Source: Porphyrobacter sp. LM 6 (GTDB taxonomy: Bacteria; Pseudomonadota; Alphaproteobacteria; Sphingomonadales; Sphingomonadaceae). Taken from it: a DNA stretch of 64,000 bases. The stretch's first letter is position 1; each line of letters starts with the position of its first letter. The translations under genes and the position numbers were made by a program. A model generated the notes under the pieces. The model was not told the DNA's origin. It searched no databases and saw nothing but the letters and a program-made list of their open reading frames with translations. Below are positions 57,155 through 64,000 of this stretch, one piece after another. The DNA lies in the NCBI RefSeq assembly GCF_001720465.1, contig NZ_CP017113.1:1736001-1800000 (forward strand). Reading direction: 5' to 3'.

Positions 57155-58321
57155 TTGGGAAAGCTCACAGTCAAGCAGGTTAAGAGCGCAAAGCCGGGCA
57201 CTCATGTCGACGGGCTGGGGTTGCTCTTGAGGGTTCGCGAGACGGGCGCGCGATCGTGGATCTTGCGCGTCCAGGTCGACGGGCAGCGCCGCGATATCGG
57301 TCTCGGATCTGATGCCGACCTGACGCTCGCCGAGGCGCGCGAGAAAGCGGCGCACCTGCGCAAGCTCGCGCGCCAAGGCCTCGATCCGATTGCCGAGCGC
57401 GACCGCCACAAGCGGCAGGTGCCGACCTTTGCGCAGGCGATCGAGCTTGCCCATGCCGAGCTGGCGAAGGGCTGGGAGGAAAAGACCGGCGAGGCGTTCA
57501 AGGCCTCGCTGCTCGCCCATGCCGCACCAGTGATCGGCCGGCGCAAGGTCGACCGGATCGGCGCGGCCGACCTGATCGAGGTGCTTCAACCGATTTGGAC
57601 CGACAAGCCGCATCAGGCGCGCAAGATTCGCCGCCGGATTGTGCAGGTGCTCCAATTCGCCAAGGCGCGGGGCTGGCGCTCCGAACCGGTGCCAGAGCCG
57701 CACGAGGTGCGGCAAGGTCTCGCGCGGCAAGACCTCGGCGAGGGCTTCAAGGCCATGCCCTATGCCGAGGTTCCGGCATTCTTCGCCGCGCAGCTCGCCA
57801 AGGATGCGACCGCCGCGCGCCTCGCCCTGCTGTTCGCGATCGCGACCGCCGCGCGCTCGCAAGAGGTGCGCCTTGCCCGATGGGAGCAGCTCGACCTCGA
57901 TCGGCGGCTGTGGGCGCGTCCGGCGCAAATCATGAAATCCAAAGTGGCGCACACGGTCACGCTGTCACCGGCGGCGGTGGCGGTGCTGCGCATGGCTGGG
58001 GAGAAATGGGGCTTCGCAGGCTATGTGTTCCCCTCGGCGCGCGAGGGGCGACCGCTCTCCGATATGGCGCTTTCTAAGCTGATGCGGCTCGCTGGAAGGG
58101 CCGAGACCGTGCACGGGTTCCGGTCGAGCTTTCGCGATTGGGCGGCCGAGGAGAGGCCGACTGTCCCCGCGATGGTCGCCGAGATGGCGATCGCGCATAG
58201 CGTCGGCAACGCAACCGAGAAGGCTTACTTGCGCAGCGATCTGCGCGCGCTGCGCTTCGAGCTGGTCGACGGGTGGGGTGCATTCATCGCGCCGGAATTG
58301 GGGGTGCAGGATGGTGTATAA
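57155..58321 (+). CDS. int: Tyrosine-type integrase (P4/DUF4102 N-terminal family)
   Basis: 388 residues from TTG 57155. N-terminal arm-binding domain (KLTVKQVKSAKPGTHVDGLGLLLRV ... LGLADLTLAEAREKA), core domain, and catalytic R (RSQEVR), K (KSKVAHTVTL), HxxR (HGFRSSFRDW), H/W region (IAHSVGNATEKAY) with nucleophile Y. It catalyses site-specific integration/excision. This P4-like class typically targets the 3' ends of tRNA genes, consistent with the core at 56983. The 202-bp spacer before it has the att fragment only. Confidence 0.92.
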   Translation: MGKLTVKQVKSAKPGTHVDGLGLLLRVRETGARSWILRVQVDGQRRDIGLGSDADLTLAEAREKAAHLRKLARQGLDPIAERDRHKRQVPTFAQAIELAHAELAKGWEEKTGEAFKASLLAHAAPVIGRRKVDRIGAADLIEVLQPIWTDKPHQARKIRRRIVQVLQFAKARGWRSEPVPEPHEVRQGLARQDLGEGFKAMPYAEVPAFFAAQLAKDATAARLALLFAIATAARSQEVRLARWEQLDLDRRLWARPAQIMKSKVAHTVTLSPAAVAVLRMAGEKWGFAGYVFPSAREGRPLSDMALSKLMRLAGRAETVHGFRSSFRDWAAEERPTVPAMVAEMAIAHSVGNATEKAYLRSDLRALRFELVDGWGAFIAPELGVQDGV

Positions 58322-58820
58322 ACCAACCCTCGAGGATGAGGCGTTCGGGGATCTATATGAGCAGGAGGGGCTCGCCGCAGTGGTTGCCTTTCTGCGCTCT
58401 GGCGAGCCGCTTTCTGAGGAATTCCGCGAAACGCTTGCCGATTTGATTGAGGGCGGGGAGTTCGGTTTCATTGAGGATCCCTCAGGCGAAAAGCGCATTC
58501 GCAAGGCTGCGCGAGCGGAGAGAGACCTCGAGATCGGGGCTTGGGTGGCAGTTCGTAATTTCATGACAAAGCGCGCCAGCTATGCGCGAATCCTCCGCGC
58601 GGCGCGGACTAAATTTCGCGTGTCAGAGGGCACAGCTAAGCGATGTCATCTCGCTTTTCGGGGCGCGCAGGAGAAAGCGCAATCGGAAGGGGGCGATCCT
58701 TGGGATGGTGCCTGGCAATGGTGGCAGGCGTTGCGGGAATTCTGCGATGAGCGGGGCCTCGACTACTACGAAATTCACACGCAGATGTATTCCGGTCAAA
58801 AATTCGACCTCGATTTTTGA
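58311..58820 (+). CDS. Element-encoded hypothetical protein, 169 aa
   Basis: ATG 58311 overlaps the end of int by 11 bp. Acidic N-terminal half (LEDEAFGDLYEQEGLAAVVAFLRSG), then a basic middle with an HTH-like ARILRAARTKFRVSEGTAKRCHLAF helix pair, and tryptophan/tyrosine-rich C-terminus (WDGAWQWWQAL). It could be a small DNA-binding regulator; no family recognised. Confidence 0.55.
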   Translation: MVYKPTLEDEAFGDLYEQEGLAAVVAFLRSGEPLSEEFRETLADLIEGGEFGFIEDPSGEKRIRKAARAERDLEIGAWVAVRNFMTKRASYARILRAARTKFRVSEGTAKRCHLAFRGAQEKAQSEGGDPWDGAWQWWQALREFCDERGLDYYEIHTQMYSGQKFDLDF

Positions 58821-58888
58821 CCATATCCCTTGTTTCCGTGCGTGTTCGCGCGGCTAGATATGAACGCCTCTAACGAACGGAGGCTTTC

Positions 58889-59077
58889 ATGTCCGACAAC
58901 CTGCTCACCATCGAGGCCGTGATGGCTGCGATCGGTCTTAAGCGCACGAAGATCTATGCCATGATCGGGAGCGGCGATTTCCCGCAGCCGGTCAAGATCG
59001 GCACGGCTTCGCGCTGGTCCGAGGCTGAGGTCAACGCGTGGATCGCTGAACGCAAGAACCAGCGCGCGGCGGCTTAA
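58889..59077 (+). CDS. alpA: AlpA-family excisionase/transcriptional regulator
   Basis: 62 residues, ATG 58889, GGAGG upstream. HTH of the MerR/excisionase type: LTIEAVMAAIGLKRTKIYAMIGSGDFPQPVKIGTASRWSEAEVNAWI. AlpA-like proteins activate integrase or act in excision of P4-type elements. Confidence 0.9.
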   Translation: MSDNLLTIEAVMAAIGLKRTKIYAMIGSGDFPQPVKIGTASRWSEAEVNAWIAERKNQRAAA

Positions 59078-59080
59078 CCT

Positions 59081-59296
59081 GTGCTCGCCATATCGCCCGC
59101 AAGGGGCTGGAATTGGCTTAGCCTCGGCGCGCCGGATGATCGGTTCGCGCGGGTCGATCGCAGGCCGGTGCGCCCTGCTCAACTCGCGCCTGCGCCGCGC
59201 GTGAGGCCTAAGCCGGTTCGCGCCGTGCTCAGCTCTAACCCCGCCATGGCGCGCGCGCTCGCCATGCACCAGTTCAAGCCGTGGTGGCTGCGCTGA
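59081..59296 (+). CDS. Small basic hypothetical protein, 71 aa
   Basis: GTG 59081, only a few bases after alpA; Arg/Pro-rich (RVDRRPVRPAQLAPAPRVRPKPVRAV). Ends in a one-base overlap with the next ATG (TGATG at 59294-59298). The composition is not diagnostic; it may just be a coupler for the RepA-like gene. Confidence 0.4.
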   Translation: MLAISPARGWNWLSLGAPDDRFARVDRRPVRPAQLAPAPRVRPKPVRAVLSSNPAMARALAMHQFKPWWLR

Positions 59297-60669
59297 TGGC
59301 GGGCGAGATTTACACTTTCGATCAGGATCGGGGCCAATGGCTGGGGCAGGATGGCGCGCCCGCGCCTGATGCGCCGCGCGGGCCGGTCATGGGGGTCGAG
59401 CCGCTTCGCGCTATGGACCTCTCGCTGCTTTCCGGCGTGTCGCCGAGGGCGGTCGCATTCGTGATCGGCGGGGCGGTTCCCGAGAACGAGGTCACGACCC
59501 TGATCGCGCCGGGCGGTGGTAACAAGACAACGCTGGCTCTGATGCTGGTGGTCGCCATGGCGGCGCGGCTCGCGACCTGCCTTGGCCTCGTGATCGAGCC
59601 TGCGCCTGCGATCTATGTGGGCCTAGAGGATTCGGAGGGCCGGCTGCACTGGATGTTGCACCATGTCTGCGCGGCGCTCGGGGTGCAGATATTCGAGCTG
59701 GTCGGCAGGCTGCACCTGGTGTCGCTGCGGCAAGAGATCGTTAACGGGTTGGGGCACTTCAACGGGGCGGGCGAGTTCGAGCCGGGGCTGCTTTATCACC
59801 AGCTGCGCAGCACGATCGCGGCGACCGGCGCGCGGCTGCTGGTGCTCGACAACCTCGCGCACCTGTTCCTCGGCAACGAGAACGACCGAGGGCAAGTCAC
59901 CCGCTTTTTCGCGGCGCTCAACAAGCTGGCGAGCGATACCGAATGCGCAATCCTGCTGCTCGCCCACACTAACAAGAAGGGCGAGGAATACAGCGGATCA
60001 ACTGCCATGCAGAATGCGGTTCGGTCGAGCCTGTCGATCGAGCGCGAGGAAGGTGGCGATCCCGAGGTGCGGGTGCTCAAGGTATCCAAGGGTAACTACG
60101 TCAAGCCGGGTGAGGTGACGCGGTTCCGGTGGCACGATCATTATCTGATCCGGCCGGAAGATTTGCCCGCCGATATTGCGGCAACGCTGGCGGCGACCTC
60201 GCGCGCGACCTCGGCGAATGCCGCGTTCCTGCGCTGCCTTTCGATGGTTGACGGGCAGGGTCGAGCGGTCTCGCATTCGCGCGGGGCTAACTATGCGCCG
60301 CGCGTATTCGCCAAGATGCCGGAGGCCAAGGGGTTCGACCAGGACGACCTCGAGGCTGCAATGGAGCGGCTGCTGCACCTCGGCGTGATCCTCGCCGATC
60401 AAGAGGTGGGCAAGTATGCAAACCGCACCGCGCGCCGAGGTCTTAAGCAGGTCGCCGAGCTTGCACAAAGCCCTGCACAAAGCCCTGCACAAGGCCCTGC
60501 ACAAGAGGTTGCTCAGGATGCACAAAACCCCTCGGCTCAGGTGCACAAAGCTGGTGCACGCTCAACCCCTCCCCCTTCGGGGGAGATAGAGGGGGACTCT
60601 GGTCCCCCCTCTATCCCCCGAGTGGGATCGGTGCGGCGCGGCCGTGATTGGATACCTGGCGATGATTGA
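59296..60669 (+). CDS. RepA-like AAA ATPase/helicase
   Basis: 457 residues from ATG 59296. RecA-fold ATPase of the RepA/DnaB-like group: P-loop IAPGGGNKTTLALML (~residue 75-85), Walker B RLLVLDNLAHLF, and a sensor-type LLLAHTNKKGEEYSG. Such proteins are replicative helicases of small plasmids (RSF1010 RepA type) and P4-like satellites. The C-terminal ~60 residues contain a repetitive PAQSPAQGPAQ linker over a 12-bp tandem repeat and two strong DNA hairpins. The P-loop has Asn in place of the usual Gly/Ser (GGGNKTT). Confidence 0.82.
   Translation: MAGEIYTFDQDRGQWLGQDGAPAPDAPRGPVMGVEPLRAMDLSLLSGVSPRAVAFVIGGAVPENEVTTLIAPGGGNKTTLALMLVVAMAARLATCLGLVIEPAPAIYVGLEDSEGRLHWMLHHVCAALGVQIFELVGRLHLVSLRQEIVNGLGHFNGAGEFEPGLLYHQLRSTIAATGARLLVLDNLAHLFLGNENDRGQVTRFFAALNKLASDTECAILLLAHTNKKGEEYSGSTAMQNAVRSSLSIEREEGGDPEVRVLKVSKGNYVKPGEVTRFRWHDHYLIRPEDLPADIAATLAATSRATSANAAFLRCLSMVDGQGRAVSHSRGANYAPRVFAKMPEAKGFDQDDLEAAMERLLHLGVILADQEVGKYANRTARRGLKQVAELAQSPAQSPAQGPAQEVAQDAQNPSAQVHKAGARSTPPPSGEIEGDSGPPSIPRVGSVRRGRDWIPGDD
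60463..60508. repeat. 12-bp tandem repeat inside the RepA-like gene
   Basis: Units GCACAAAGCCCT at 60463-60474 and 60475-60486, GCACAAGGCCCT at 60487-60498 and GCACAAGAGGTT from 60499; further GCACAAA occurs at 60520 and 60543. They encode AQSP-type repeats, but the DNA form is iteron-like. Either a slippage-expanded linker or an origin/Rep-binding region. Confidence 0.6.
60569..60615. repeat. Two adjacent strong inverted repeats near the 3' end of the RepA-like gene
   Basis: CTCCCCC-TTC-GGGGGAG (60569-60585) is a perfect 7-bp stem. It is immediately followed by GATAGAGGGGGAC-TCTG-GTCCCCCCTCTATC (60585-60615), a 13-bp stem with one bulged base. They are inside the coding region of the Pro/Gly-rich C-terminus. 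May be a replication/primase signal (single-strand initiation) or transcription attenuator. Confidence 0.7.
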
Positions 60670-60752
60670 TCTCATCTCAGGCCGGGGGTGGTCGAAAGTC
60701 TAAAAGGCCCACCCCCTCCAGACCGCCGCCCCTCTCATTCGGAGATTTTTTA

Positions 60753-61226
60753 ATGGGTTCTCGGAATTTCGGGACGGGTGCCGCAGGCTCCTCGCCGTCA
60801 ACGCCTCGCAGGGGCGCGAGGATTGCGCGCGATTGCGAGGGTCGCGCGGAAAGGTCTGGCGCTCGATCGCATGCAGGCTGCGCGCCTGAGGCCGACCCTG
60901 AGGCCTTAGGGCTAGGGGGTGCAAGGTCTCAGCGTGGACCGGCCGAGGCTGTGAATAAATTTAGGCCGGTCGAAGATGGCCTCGCCGCCGACCTTTTCGG
61001 ACAGCCGATCGATCCGAAGCGGGCGCGACGAGGTCGGCCCTTGCACCTGCCAACGGCGGCAACTCGCGCCCAGGTGATCGAGCTGCGCGAGCGCGGCGCG
61101 TTACAGCCGGAGATCGCCCGGGCGCTGGGCATATCGGGTCCAACCTTGCGGTTGAACTATCCAATCGAGCTTGGCTCGAGGTCGACCGTCTGGCGACGGC
61201 GCGCGGGCTGTGGATCGTCAAATTGA
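60753..61226 (+). CDS. HTH-containing protein upstream of the capsid gene (terminase-small-subunit-like position)
   Basis: 157 residues from ATG 60753, with GGAG upstream. The N-terminal ~80 residues are low complexity and basic. Then DLFGQPIDPKRARRGRPLHLP leads to a helix-turn-helix (RAQVIELRERGALQPEIARALGISGPTLRLNYPIEL). Proteins of this form sit next to terminase or capsid genes in alphaproteobacterial prophages and may be a small terminase or regulator. Identification as terminase small subunit is only suggestive. Confidence 0.55.
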   Translation: MGSRNFGTGAAGSSPSTPRRGARIARDCEGRAERSGARSHAGCAPEADPEALGLGGARSQRGPAEAVNKFRPVEDGLAADLFGQPIDPKRARRGRPLHLPTAATRAQVIELRERGALQPEIARALGISGPTLRLNYPIELGSRSTVWRRRAGCGSSN

Positions 61227-61246
61227 CAAAGAAGGGATTTTGATTC

Positions 61247-61348
61247 ATGTTTCGTTCTACTGGCGCGCAAACGGCTTTCCGTCCCTGCGCGATGACGCGT
61301 CCTCTCGAGGCCTTTGCCCGAGTCCAAGCGTCGGCACGTTCCCGCTGA
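61247..61348 (+). CDS. Possible 33-aa ORF before the capsid gene
   Basis: ATG 61247 with AAGGGA upstream; reads MFRSTGAQTAFRPCAMTRPLEAFARVQ and ends TGA 61346-61348, 60 bp before the capsid ATG. Basic peptide. Might be chance in the 182-bp capsid leader. Confidence 0.25.
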   Translation: MFRSTGAQTAFRPCAMTRPLEAFARVQASARSR

Positions 61349-61408
61349 GCGCGGGTCAATTCGTGTCGGCCGTGGACTGTGCGGCCGACCCTCTGAAAGG
61401 AAACGCAA

Positions 61409-62752
61409 ATGTCTATCCAAGCAGCACGTGAAAAGATGGCGCGCACCCATGGCGCGGCCCTCGCCTTCGACTCCGAATTCTTTGCCAAGGCACATGCAAC
61501 CCGCGAGAAGCTGGATGCAACGCAGGCGCATCCTGCCGATTGGCACCGGCTGCGCTCTTCGGCGCTCGATAAGTTGAATGCGCTGGCTGAGGCTTCGCCC
61601 TGGACGCAGAAGCACCAGGCGGCATTCGATCATTGCGAGGCCATTGTCGAATACTGCAATGCGAACATCGACCTCATGGCTTTTTCGGGCAAGCCTGGTG
61701 CGGATGGAAAGCGTCCGGCCGCAATCGCCGCACCGAATTCGGGCTGGATCGACGCCAAGACCAAGGAGCCGATCCGCGTCTACAAGCCGAGCGAGCGCAT
61801 CGCCGCCGAGCGCGGCGGAAGCGACGTTTCTCTCGGCGCGCTGCTTGAGGGTATGTTGATCGGTCCGCGCAACGCCGAAGTGAAAGCCGCGTTGGAGAGC
61901 GGGATCGGTACGGCCGGCGGTTTCACGGTTCCGATGGAGATCGCGCGCGAGTTCTGGGATCTGATGCGCGCGAAGTCGGTATTCATCCAGGCGGGGGCCA
62001 ATACGGTGCCTCTGTCGGGACCGACGCGCATGATCCAGCTCACCAGGGATCCTGAGGCAGTCTGGCGCGGTGAGAACCAGTCGATCGGCGACACGGAAAT
62101 CGAAGTCGGCGCGGTCGAGCTGAATCCCAAGTCGCTCTCCGCATTGGTCAAGGTCCCTTATGAGCTTCTGGCGGACTCGGTGAATGTCGAGCAGATCCTC
62201 ATGAACGCTCTGCTGGCCTCGTTGTCGCTTGAGCTGGATCGCGCTTGCCTCTTCGGCCAAGGCACGGCTCATCGGCCTGTGGGCCTCTACAACACTCCCG
62301 GGATCGGTGCGCTGTCGATGGGGACCAATGGCGCGCAAATCTCCAATTATGATCCGCTGGTCGACATGGTGTATGAGCTTGAGCTCGCGAATGCAGCCGC
62401 GCCGACCGCGATCATCTGGCACCCGCGCACCGGCCGCGATCTGCGCAAGCGCAAGGATACGACCAATCAGCCGCTACTTGCGCCTGATCCGATCCCTTCG
62501 ATTCCGAAGCTCGCGACGACGTCGGTTCCGATCAATCTCACCCAGGGGACGGCCAACGGTGTCGCCTCGACGATCGTGATGGGCAATTTCGACGACGCGA
62601 TCGTGGGAATGCGCGAGGAGCTCACGATCCAGCGCCTCGACCAGACCTTCGCCGATAACGGTCAGGTGGGCTTCTGGGCGCACTTGCGCGCGGACGTCGG
62701 GTTCCCTCGCCCGAAGTCGTTCGTGAAGCTGGACGGGGTGCTCGCGGGCTAA
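61409..62752 (+). CDS. Phage major capsid protein (HK97 family)
   Basis: 447 residues from ATG 61409 (GAAAGGAAA upstream). N-terminal ~150 residues are helical/charged (delta/scaffold-like domain), then the HK97 fold: GTAGGFTVPMEIAREFWDLMRAKSVF, PLSGPTRMIQLTRDPEAVWRGEN, VKVPYELLADSVNVEQILMNALLASLSLELDRACLFGQG, and C-terminal VGMREELTIQRLDQTFADNGQVGFWAHLRADVGF. Forms the shell of the virion. The expected separate protease gene upstream is not seen. Confidence 0.92.
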   Translation: MSIQAAREKMARTHGAALAFDSEFFAKAHATREKLDATQAHPADWHRLRSSALDKLNALAEASPWTQKHQAAFDHCEAIVEYCNANIDLMAFSGKPGADGKRPAAIAAPNSGWIDAKTKEPIRVYKPSERIAAERGGSDVSLGALLEGMLIGPRNAEVKAALESGIGTAGGFTVPMEIAREFWDLMRAKSVFIQAGANTVPLSGPTRMIQLTRDPEAVWRGENQSIGDTEIEVGAVELNPKSLSALVKVPYELLADSVNVEQILMNALLASLSLELDRACLFGQGTAHRPVGLYNTPGIGALSMGTNGAQISNYDPLVDMVYELELANAAAPTAIIWHPRTGRDLRKRKDTTNQPLLAPDPIPSIPKLATTSVPINLTQGTANGVASTIVMGNFDDAIVGMREELTIQRLDQTFADNGQVGFWAHLRADVGFPRPKSFVKLDGVLAG

Positions 62753-62890
62753 CCGGATGGGCAGGGCGCGCCCTGGCTTGACATGGTCCCGAAGCGCCCC
62801 GGCCAGTGAGCGGTGCCGCAAAACACTCACCAGCTCGCCGCCCTCTTCTCCAGTGGGGCGGCGAGCACCTCTCTTTCGAAAGGTTCCCCG

Positions 62891-63193
62891 ATGCAGAAAA
62901 GCAATGTTCCCGCGCTCGACCTTCCCGCGCATCTGGTCGATCAGACGGTCAATTTCGGTGCGAGCCTTCACGGGCTTTCGTTTGCGCAGCTAGTGGTGCT
63001 GGCGGGGCGGCTCGATCGCACCCGCGAGGCTTGCCAGCGGATGCAGGAAGGTGCCGCCAGCACGGCCGGTCTCAGCGCCGACTTTCTCGCCGGTGCGGAT
63101 GGGATCGGCGCGCAGGTCGCCTGCTGGTTCGATCTGATCGAGGCTGAGATTGAGCGGCGTCTTGCTGGTCGCCGTGCCGGTGGGGAGGGCTAA
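62891..63193 (+). CDS. Small element protein, 100 aa, between capsid and tape measure
   Basis: ATG 62891 with AAAGG upstream. Two helical segments (LVDQTVNFGASLHGLSFAQLVVLAGRL and LVARRLDR...). The frame is open from 62813 but the RBS favours 62891. No family recognised; its location between capsid and tape-measure genes suggests a head-tail or tail-chaperone role. Confidence 0.5.
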   Translation: MQKSNVPALDLPAHLVDQTVNFGASLHGLSFAQLVVLAGRLDRTREACQRMQEGAASTAGLSADFLAGADGIGAQVACWFDLIEAEIERRLAGRRAGGEG

Positions 63194-63196
63194 GCG

Positions 63197-64000
63197 ATGG
63201 CTGTGAAAATCGGCGGTCTCGTTATCTCGCTTGGTCTGGAGTCGGCCGAGTTCCGCAAAGGCCTCAGCAGGTCGCAAAAGGACCTTAAGCAGACCAGCGC
63301 GATGTTCCAGAAATTCGGGCTGGCGATGGCCGGGGCTTTTGCTGGTGTGGGTGCTACGCTCGCCGAGTTCACTAGGCGGACGATCGACACGGCGGACGAA
63401 TTGAGCAAGGCGGCCGCCTCGACCGGGATCGCGATCGAGGAGCTTTCGCGTCTGCGCTACGCAGCTGACCTCAGCGGGGTGAGCTTCGAGGCGTTCCAGA
63501 CGGCTGCGGGCCGCCTTTCCCGTAATATGTATGACGCTTCGCAGGGTCTCGGGGCTGCGGGCCGCGCGTTCACCGCGCTTGGCGTTTCGGTGGTCGGGTC
63601 TGATGGTCAGCTGCGCAGCGTCACCGAGGTGATGGGCGACGTTGCCGACCGCTTTTCGGTGATGGATGACGGCGCGGCCAAGACTGCGCTTTCCATGCAG
63701 GTGTTCGGGAAGGCAGGGGCAAGTTTGATCCCGATGCTCAACGGCGGTCGGGATGGCCTGAAAGAGCTTACATCCGAGGCAGCGAAGTTTGGGGTGGTCA
63801 TTGATGCCGAGACCGGACGGAAGGCCGAGTTGTTCAATGACAACCTCACGCGACTGCAAGGGGTGTTCTCGGCTGTCGCCGCGCGTTTGGCGGGAGAAAT
63901 GCTCCCGCGCCTGATCGAATTGCAGAATTGGCTGATAAGCAATCAAGGCGCGATCGTTAACGCTGCTCGCAGCTTGGTCGAATTCGGCGCGGGGCTGGTG
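63197..64000 (+). CDS. Phage tail tape measure protein, N-terminal part (runs off right edge)
   Basis: ATG 63197, four bases after the upstream TAA, and open for 268 codons to the window edge. Begins MAVKIGGLVISLGLESAEFRKGLSRSQKDLKQTSAMFQKFG and contains DTADELSKAASTGIAIEELSRLRYAADLSGVSF and AFTALGVSVVGSDGQLRSVTEVMGDVADRF, which are typical of tape-measure N-termini. It would set tail length; the hydrophobic C-terminus lies outside the window. Because it runs off the end it is partial. Confidence 0.85.
   Translation, partial: MAVKIGGLVISLGLESAEFRKGLSRSQKDLKQTSAMFQKFGLAMAGAFAGVGATLAEFTRRTIDTADELSKAAASTGIAIEELSRLRYAADLSGVSFEAFQTAAGRLSRNMYDASQGLGAAGRAFTALGVSVVGSDGQLRSVTEVMGDVADRFSVMDDGAAKTALSMQVFGKAGASLIPMLNGGRDGLKELTSEAAKFGVVIDAETGRKAELFNDNLTRLQGVFSAVAARLAGEMLPRLIELQNWLISNQGAIVNAARSLVEFGAGLV

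Larger units (their letters stand above)
56983..64000. mobile_element. Integrated prophage- or satellite-like element, left end
   Basis: Begins at the tRNA-derived core and continues past the right edge. It carries, all on the plus strand, an integrase, an unknown protein, AlpA-like regulator, two small proteins, RepA-like ATPase, HTH protein, HK97 major capsid, a small protein and the start of a tape-measure-like protein. A replication gene and a capsid gene lie close together without an obvious terminase large subunit, portal or head-tail connector in this part. Insertion in a tRNA, AlpA and a RepA-type ATPase together suggest a phage satellite or plasmid-like prophage. Confidence 0.8.

Overview
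The window is high-GC, densely packed chromosomal DNA from an alphaproteobacterium, most likely a sphingomonad of the Erythrobacter/Porphyrobacter type. The basis is the gene content and order: lepB-rnc-era, a DivL-type pseudokinase heading divL-tsaE-amgK-murU-addB-addA-trxA, aroK-aroB divergent from xerD-accA, orphan Flp pilins, a dihydroceramide-desaturase-like enzyme (sphingomonads make sphingolipids), many GTG/TTG starts, and ATGA/GTGA stop-start overlaps. No taxonomic search was possible.

Layout. 1-2.5 kb: topA 3' end, a response regulator, and a histidine phosphatase lying between the regulator and a near-identical 3' remnant of a second regulator gene. 2.4-4.8 kb: lipid-type genes (methyltransferase, DES1-like desaturase, diacylglycerol kinase). 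4.8-9 kb: lepB-rnc-era on the minus strand, with a perfect parS-type palindrome (5824-5841) between rnc and era, and divergent pgi. 9-14 kb: RhlE-type helicase, glutathione reductase, SDR, FAD oxidoreductase. 14-24 kb: propionyl-CoA to succinyl-CoA module (pccB, mce, mutase, pccA) with an enoyl-CoA hydratase, exported proteins of unknown role and two intergenic palindromic repeats. 24-27 kb: aroK-aroB-cyclase-GNAT on the minus strand. 27-33 kb: small membrane protein, large exported protein, xerD, accA, M48 protease, two Flp pilins. 33-39 kb: Nudix hydrolase, tRNA-Arg, metallopeptidase, folE, cytochrome c'/cytochrome b pair, peroxiredoxin, ahcY with an AT-rich operator-like palindrome. 39-51 kb: the divL to trxA operon (cell-cycle control, tRNA t6A, MurNAc recycling, double-strand break repair). 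51-57 kb: IMPase, argJ, secA, TSUP transporter.

From about 56983 to the right edge the window enters an integrated element. Its left boundary carries a 16-bp core that matches the 3' end of a tRNA, probably tRNA-Asn, on the minus strand. It then encodes a P4-type integrase, an unknown protein, an AlpA-like regulator, a RepA-like ATPase, an HTH protein, an HK97-fold major capsid protein, a small protein and the start of a tape-measure-like protein. No portal, terminase large subunit, protease or tail-tube gene is seen before the tape-measure gene. That makes it either a reduced phage satellite with its own capsid or an unusually ordered prophage, and it is the most unusual part of the window.

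There is no stretch over 300 bases without a gene. No CRISPR array, rRNA or IS element was seen.
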